Below are positions 20,315-23,926 of a stretch of 23,926 nt of DNA, in pieces. The stretch's first letter is position 1; every line of letters begins with the position of its first letter. The position numbers and the translations under genes are program-made. The stretch spans positions 1 through 23,926 of IMG/VR virus record IMGVR_UViG_3300032294_002087. The stretch is one strand, 5' to 3'. This DNA comes from a virus. The notes beneath the pieces were generated by a model. The model saw nothing but the letters and a program-made list of their open reading frames with translations, had not been told where the DNA came from and made no database searches.

Positions 20315-21832
20315 ATGGCACAAGAACTCAATTTTCAAATACCAAGAGAAGGCTATGACAGTTATTTGTATGGCATAATACCTGACGACCAGGCAGTACT
20401 AGCGGGTGCATTTAGTATTAGTATGCAACAAATCAAAAACATAGACAAAATCAATATTGAAGATTTTGCGAAAGTTGCATATAACATGGAAAGCACAATT
20501 GGGTTGCCACTAACAGCAGGAACAGACATACCAACTGATTTACCATTGTCTACTACTGCAAAAATAAAAACAGCATTAGGCAGCGGTGTATATGGTACCT
20601 ATACTACAAGTAATTTCTTTGGTGCAATGACTGGGTTGCCCTATCCCTGGGTGCAATTGTACACAAAAATACAAGAACTAGAAACACAAACATTGTACGA
20701 CATATATCAAAATTTATATCTAGCAGTGACATGGGAAAAAGCATCAGCAACATATGATGGTGTTTCTTTCACATATACAAATAGAGGGGGAGGCTATGGT
20801 AGAGACAATAGCGGACCTCCTAATGTCACAGTTAACGGTAATGCTGCCACAGCAGTTATAGGTACGGACCCTAATAATTTAGAAACTTTTGGAAAATTAG
20901 TAGAAATAATATACACGGGTTCTGCAGGTCCAGTAGTTATAGATAGTCCAATTGGCATAGACTATGCAGTAGACAATATAGGGTATAACAATATAATACA
21001 GAATTATATAGATGCAGCAAACAATGAGATACAAAATATATCCACATCATCTGCTGAAAATTTTCAAAACAGTAAAATACTTAACACATTGTGGAACATA
21101 ACAGGAATAGCACTTAAGCACGAACAAAGAGCAAGATACAACGGTATAGGTCCCGTATCCGTACCATATGATGATAGATTATCAAATTACCCCACATCTT
21201 TTTATGCCTTTGTAGATAGTATTCCTGATTTTGCTAAAAAGATTGAACCCCATATGACAGCACAAACACTAGAGCATATAAGTGACCTTACTTCACCTGG
21301 TGGTCAAAGCATTGTAGCTATGATGCGTCAAGAAAGAAATCAAGACCGTTTGGCAGAAATAGGCATTGATTTGGATAATAATTTACAAAGTGACCTCAAT
21401 GACAACTTGAAGAAAGAATTGATTGTAAATGGGGTTTTGTGCGGCGCAGTTGAAGGCATAGAATCAGAAAATGGGTGCATCTATACTATACCTGCATGGC
21501 CACAAAATACAGAACCTTATGCATATTATGATTGCACGATAGACGAATTGAGATTGATAACTCAAACTACAACAGGTTCTATAAATCCTCTACTAGATGG
21601 CACTGAATGCCCAATCGTAAATACTACGGTACCGGTTGGGTTTGGTCCTGTTCTTGCGCCCGAAAACTTTATATCAGAAGACGGAAATGTGCCTAATTTT
21701 GCAATAACTATGCCTTTACCAGTCGAACTTGATACTAACTATACAGGAACTACATTATTTCCTAGCACATATAACATAGCAAATGCTATTGATAAAGTCA
21801 TAGAATGCAATTGTGATTGTTGGATAAAATAA
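20315..21832 (+). CDS. Probable phage structural protein (505 aa), unknown
   Basis: A 505-aa protein, 1 nt after the Hint protein gene and so probably translated with it. It starts MAQELNFQIPREGYDSYLYG and has no signal peptide or membrane segment. A Gly-rich stretch (SFTYTNRGGGYGRDNSGP) and a strand-rich middle precede a region with a possible helical part (ALKHEQRARY, MMRQERNQDRLAEIG). The C-terminal 150 residues hold several Cys pairs (LCG, GCIY, YDC, ECP, CNCDCW), ending CNCDCWIK. That Cys-rich end is unusual for a cytoplasmic phage protein and could bind metal or be disulfide-linked in the virion. I do not recognise a family; the neighbours (PAAR and Hint proteins) suggest spike, baseplate or tail. 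Confidence 0.78.
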   Translation: MAQELNFQIPREGYDSYLYGIIPDDQAVLAGAFSISMQQIKNIDKINIEDFAKVAYNMESTIGLPLTAGTDIPTDLPLSTTAKIKTALGSGVYGTYTTSNFFGAMTGLPYPWVQLYTKIQELETQTLYDIYQNLYLAVTWEKASATYDGVSFTYTNRGGGYGRDNSGPPNVTVNGNAATAVIGTDPNNLETFGKLVEIIYTGSAGPVVIDSPIGIDYAVDNIGYNNIIQNYIDAANNEIQNISTSSAENFQNSKILNTLWNITGIALKHEQRARYNGIGPVSVPYDDRLSNYPTSFYAFVDSIPDFAKKIEPHMTAQTLEHISDLTSPGGQSIVAMMRQERNQDRLAEIGIDLDNNLQSDLNDNLKKELIVNGVLCGAVEGIESENGCIYTIPAWPQNTEPYAYYDCTIDELRLITQTTTGSINPLLDGTECPIVNTTVPVGFGPVLAPENFISEDGNVPNFAITMPLPVELDTNYTGTTLFPSTYNIANAIDKVIECNCDCWIK

Positions 21833-21840
21833 GCCCAAAA

Positions 21841-21890
21841 TTCTAGTAGCAGTTTTGGTTGTTTGCTATAGTCTAAGTACTATACTAGAA
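21841..21890 (+). promoter_or_regulatory. Inverted-repeat region with possible promoter before the SleB-like gene
   Basis: TTCTAGTA (21841-21848) pairs perfectly with TACTAGAA (21883-21890), and inside it TATAGT (21867-21872) pairs with ACTATA (21879-21884). TATACT (21881-21886) resembles a -10 box, and TTTGCTATA (21862-21870) resembles a T4 MotA box but is only 10 nt away, somewhat short. A hairpin could alternatively end transcription of the structural genes. The region lies in the 71-nt gap before the hydrolase. Confidence 0.35.
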
Positions 21891-21903
21891 AATAGGAGCC
21901 AAC

Positions 21904-22446
21904 ATGAATAATATAAAACTGTTTTTTATGATTATTGCAATGACATTATTCTCATTTTCAGTATTACATGGTATCAATGCCTTTGCAATTCAGCCATATT
22001 TACATCTAGATGATAGCATAATAAATGTACGCAAGATGTCAGAAACTGAATTAAAAGACAGTCTAGACTGTTTGGCTACCAACATATATCATGAAGCGGG
22101 CAATCAAAGTTTTGATGGTAAGGTGGCAGTAGCGCAAGTAACACTAAATCGTGCTAATAGCGGAAAATTTCCCAAAAATATTTGCAAAGTAGTAAAACAA
22201 AAAACAATAAGAAATGACAAAACAGTTTGTCAATTCAGTTGGTATTGTGTTTCTCGTCTAAGAAATAAAATAAAAAACAAAACAGTATATGAAGAAAGTT
22301 ATGAGGTAGCCAAAAAGGTTCTTTTGGAAAACTATAAACTTGATATTCTTGAAGAAGCCTTATATTATCATGCTGATTATGTCAATCCAAGATGGAGATT
22401 GACAAAAATAATCAAGATAGGCGATCATATTTTTTATAAAGGGTAA
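21904..22446 (+). CDS. SleB-type cell wall hydrolase (probable lysis enzyme)
   Basis: A 180-aa protein of the SleB hydrolase family, enzymes that cut the glycan strands of peptidoglycan. Residues 5-28 form a hydrophobic signal peptide with an AFA end before Ile29, so export to the periplasm is likely; a signal-anchor form cannot be excluded. The domain starts LATNIYHEAGNQSFDGKVAV, with Glu64 as the expected catalytic residue. It continues with VTLNRANSGKFPKNIC, CQFSWYC and ends YHADYVNPRW, all SleB landmarks. AGGAG (21894-21898) precedes the ATG. As a phage protein it is either the lysis endolysin with its own export signal or an entry hydrolase. The Cys residues in the mature part (Cys56, 94, 109, 115) could form disulfides after export. 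Family assignment is strong; timing is inferred. Confidence 0.9.
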   Translation: MNNIKLFFMIIAMTLFSFSVLHGINAFAIQPYLHLDDSIINVRKMSETELKDSLDCLATNIYHEAGNQSFDGKVAVAQVTLNRANSGKFPKNICKVVKQKTIRNDKTVCQFSWYCVSRLRNKIKNKTVYEESYEVAKKVLLENYKLDILEEALYYHADYVNPRWRLTKIIKIGDHIFYKG

Positions 22447-22449
22447 TCA

Positions 22450-22950
22450 GTGAAAATCAGCAAAAGTCCTCAACGCGGTACTTTTTTGAAAGAAGCGTAC
22501 ATAAAACGCTGTATTGAAAAGGGTGAAAACCCTGATCCAGACCAATTGGCATCACATGACTGGGCAATAAAATTTCTTGAAAAAAGACAAGATGACCCAA
22601 ACTTTAAAATAGACAATCTTGAATATGACTTGTTGACCACTGATTGGATATTAGAAAAAGTCAGAACCAGTGATGTATATGCACAAAACTTATATGCAGC
22701 CATGTGTAATAATGACTTTGTAAAAAATGATGTATGGCCCATACTTCAAGATAAACACTGGGGATGTAGTTGGAGAAGTGCCGGTGGTATTATTGCTGAT
22801 ATGCGACAAGAAGGTGACTATATAGATTGGTATTGTTCGGGTATGCGAGGTAACGAAGCACCTAATAAGTATGTCGTTGAAGGTTGTGTCACCGACGAAA
22901 TTCGTGCCGACTTATTAAAATTAGGTTGGATAGTTGTGGACGATAAATAA
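22450..22950 (+). CDS. Conserved phage protein with SWRSAGGIIADMR motif (166 aa)
   Basis: Starts at GTG 22450, 3 nt after the SleB-like stop, so it is probably translated with it. It begins KISKSPQRGTFLKEAYIKRC and has a charged, helical first half. The C-terminal half has the motif WGCSWRSAGGIIADMRQEGD followed by YIDWYCSG and a tail LLKLGWIVVDD. I remember this motif in a phage protein family common in marine T4-like viruses, but no function is known to me. There is no signal peptide, so it is cytoplasmic or packaged. GATAAATA spans its last codons (22942-22949) but looks incidental. Confidence 0.8.
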   Translation: MKISKSPQRGTFLKEAYIKRCIEKGENPDPDQLASHDWAIKFLEKRQDDPNFKIDNLEYDLLTTDWILEKVRTSDVYAQNLYAAMCNNDFVKNDVWPILQDKHWGCSWRSAGGIIADMRQEGDYIDWYCSGMRGNEAPNKYVVEGCVTDEIRADLLKLGWIVVDDK

Positions 22951-22954
22951 ATTC

Positions 22955-23101
22955 ATGATAGATTTACGCAATCTGAATACGGGCAAAAAACTTATAAAGC
23001 ACATCATAAGAAACAATCAGGCTGCTAATGCCCCGTGGTCAAGGTCTAACCAACAAAAATTAAAATCACAGAAAAATACAAAGACCAATCCCAAAGCATA
23101 A
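22955..23101 (+). CDS. Small basic ORF (48 aa), tentative
   Basis: An open frame from ATG 22955 to TAA 23099-23101 in the 207-nt gap between the 166-aa gene and the peroxiredoxin. The product is strongly basic (MIDLRNLNTGKKLIKHIIRN, then many Lys, Asn and Gln) with no Cys. It lies 4 nt after the preceding stop, so it could be translated by re-initiation. No good ribosome site of its own is visible and the codon pattern gives weak support. It may be real, or just an open stretch in an AT-rich leader. Confidence 0.4.
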   Translation: MIDLRNLNTGKKLIKHIIRNNQAANAPWSRSNQQKLKSQKNTKTNPKA

Positions 23102-23157
23102 TCAATTATTTTTATCGACTAATTTTTACAGATATATACACGAACAAAGGAGTTGTT

Positions 23158-23745
23158 ATGAAGACAGTAGGATACCAATTGAAGCCATTTTCTATGACTG
23201 GCGTAAAGCCAGGCGTGTTGACACCAGATGATGCGTTTGAAACTATTACTGAAAATAGTTTTGAAGGCAAGTGGAAGGTCATCGTTTTTTATCCAAAAGA
23301 CTTTACTTTTGTATGCCCAACAGAAATCGTTGCATATGACAAGTTGAACAAGGATTTTGCAGACCGTAACGCTGTACTGTTGATCGGTTCAACCGATAAT
23401 GAGTTCTGTAAGTTAGCATGGCGTAATCATCATGAAGATTTGAAGAAGACTAACAGTTGGATGTTTGCTGATACTAGAAGATATAAGGTTACATATAAAA
23501 ATTTAGAGGACTTAGAGGGTACTGTCATTCAAGGTCTTGCAGATCAGTTGGGTGTATTCGAACATAATGCGGGTGCTGCACTAAGAGCAACATTTATTGT
23601 TGACCCAAAGAATGTCATTCAGCATGTTACAGTCAACAACTTGAATGTTGGTCGTAATCCAGAAGAGACATTGCGTATTCTTGATGCATTACAGACAGAA
23701 GAATTGTGCCCATGCAACAGACAGATTGGAGGCGCAACTCTCTAA
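23158..23745 (+). CDS. AhpC-type 2-Cys peroxiredoxin
   Basis: A 195-aa thiol peroxidase that reduces hydrogen peroxide and organic peroxides in the cytoplasm. The peroxidatic Cys53 lies in FYPKDFTFVCPTE, with the expected Pro and Thr (PxxxTxxC). The conserved Arg is in ALRATFIVDP. Resolving cysteines are in ELCPCNRQIGG (Cys184 and Cys186), similar to actinobacterial AhpC enzymes with ELCxCN tails. An extra Cys85 (EFCKLAWR) is also present. A strong AAAGGAG site (23146-23152) precedes the ATG. The codon style matches the surrounding phage genes, suggesting long residence. The reductant is unknown; the nearby glutaredoxin is one candidate. It starts after a 56-nt AT-rich leader with no sure promoter. 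The next gene begins 1 nt after its stop. Confidence 0.96.
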   Translation: MKTVGYQLKPFSMTGVKPGVLTPDDAFETITENSFEGKWKVIVFYPKDFTFVCPTEIVAYDKLNKDFADRNAVLLIGSTDNEFCKLAWRNHHEDLKKTNSWMFADTRRYKVTYKNLEDLEGTVIQGLADQLGVFEHNAGAALRATFIVDPKNVIQHVTVNNLNVGRNPEETLRILDALQTEELCPCNRQIGGATL

Positions 23746-23746
23746 T

Positions 23747-23926
23747 ATGCTTGAATGCTTGATTTTGGGCGATAGTATTGCTGTTGGTGTGGGCTTGTAT
23801 AGACCTAAGTGTACAGTATATGTACAACAGGGCATCAACAGCAAAAACTATAATCTTACTTATAATAAAACTAATCTAAAAGCACAAACAGTTATTATAA
23901 GTTTGGGCTCAAATGATTACGAAAAA
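23747..23926 (+). CDS. SGNH/GDSL-type hydrolase, N-terminal part (cut off by window end)
   Basis: The frame is open from ATG 23747, 1 nt after the peroxiredoxin stop, to the end of the window (60 codons). It starts MLECLILGDSIAVGVGLY, where GDS is block I with Ser9-10 region as the expected nucleophile. Near the end VIISLGSND matches block III (GxND). The order of these two blocks at this spacing is typical of SGNH hydrolases, which deacylate lipids, glycans or proteins. The catalytic His block lies beyond the window. In a phage it could modify surface polysaccharide or membrane lipids. The start is supported by close coupling to the gene before. Family call is good; substrate is unknown. Confidence 0.8.
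   Translation, partial: MLECLILGDSIAVGVGLYRPKCTVYVQQGINSKNYNLTYNKTNLKAQTVIISLGSNDYEK

Noticed and set aside
22942-22949. GATAAATA at the end of the 166-aa gene as another late promoter
   Set aside because: It is made by the Asp-Lys-stop codons, is 5 nt before the next ATG and about 200 nt before the peroxiredoxin, unlike the 23-26 nt spacing of the better cases.

Overview
The window looks like part of the genome of a large, AT-rich, T4-like contractile-tailed phage (myovirus), most probably marine. The evidence is dense, nearly unidirectional gene packing, three giant repeat-built fibre genes, a PAAR spike-tip protein, further probable virion proteins, a class Ia ribonucleotide reductase with its own glutaredoxin, a SleB-type wall hydrolase, and T4-late-like boxes (NATAAATA) 23-26 nt before four start codons. 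No host gene, tRNA, integrase, insertion sequence or CRISPR array was seen. Host assignment (for example a SAR11-like alphaproteobacterium) is only a guess from composition and gene style.

Layout. (1) 1-356, minus strand: the start of a small zinc-ribbon/HNH-like gene cut by the window edge, divergent from everything else. (2) 450-12723: three consecutive giant fibre/adhesin-like genes (845, 1787 and 1401 aa) built from shared modules. The third also carries two collagen-like Gly-X-Y blocks, a GC-richer series of LGIGTxSP repeats and a C-terminal S74 self-cleaving chaperone. (3) 12736-13724: three small proteins of unknown function, one of them only 53 aa. (4) 13727-17825: a nucleotide-reduction cassette, nrdA, a PGDYG-like protein, nrdB and a glutaredoxin, with overlapping or closely spaced genes. 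(5) 17827-21832: an Sm-like small protein, a PAAR spike-tip protein, a 632-aa probable structural protein ending in a Hint domain, and a 505-aa probable structural protein. (6) 21904-23926: a secreted SleB-like hydrolase, a conserved unknown, a tiny basic ORF, an AhpC-type 2-Cys peroxiredoxin, and the start of an SGNH-type hydrolase running off the window.

How they work together (inference). The fibre genes would provide host recognition, with repeated DNA that invites module shuffling. NrdA/NrdB/Grx make deoxynucleotides for phage replication. PAAR, the Hint protein and the 505-aa protein would belong to the spike/baseplate/tail. SleB would open the cell wall. The peroxiredoxin may protect the infected cell from peroxide. 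The most unusual points are the T4-late-like boxes at a fixed distance before the fibre genes, the compositional mosaic inside the third fibre, a one-residue expansion of the first metal-ligand pair of NrdB, an internally duplicated PGDYG-type protein wedged between nrdA and nrdB, and a Hint domain lacking the usual block B histidine at the end of a structural protein.
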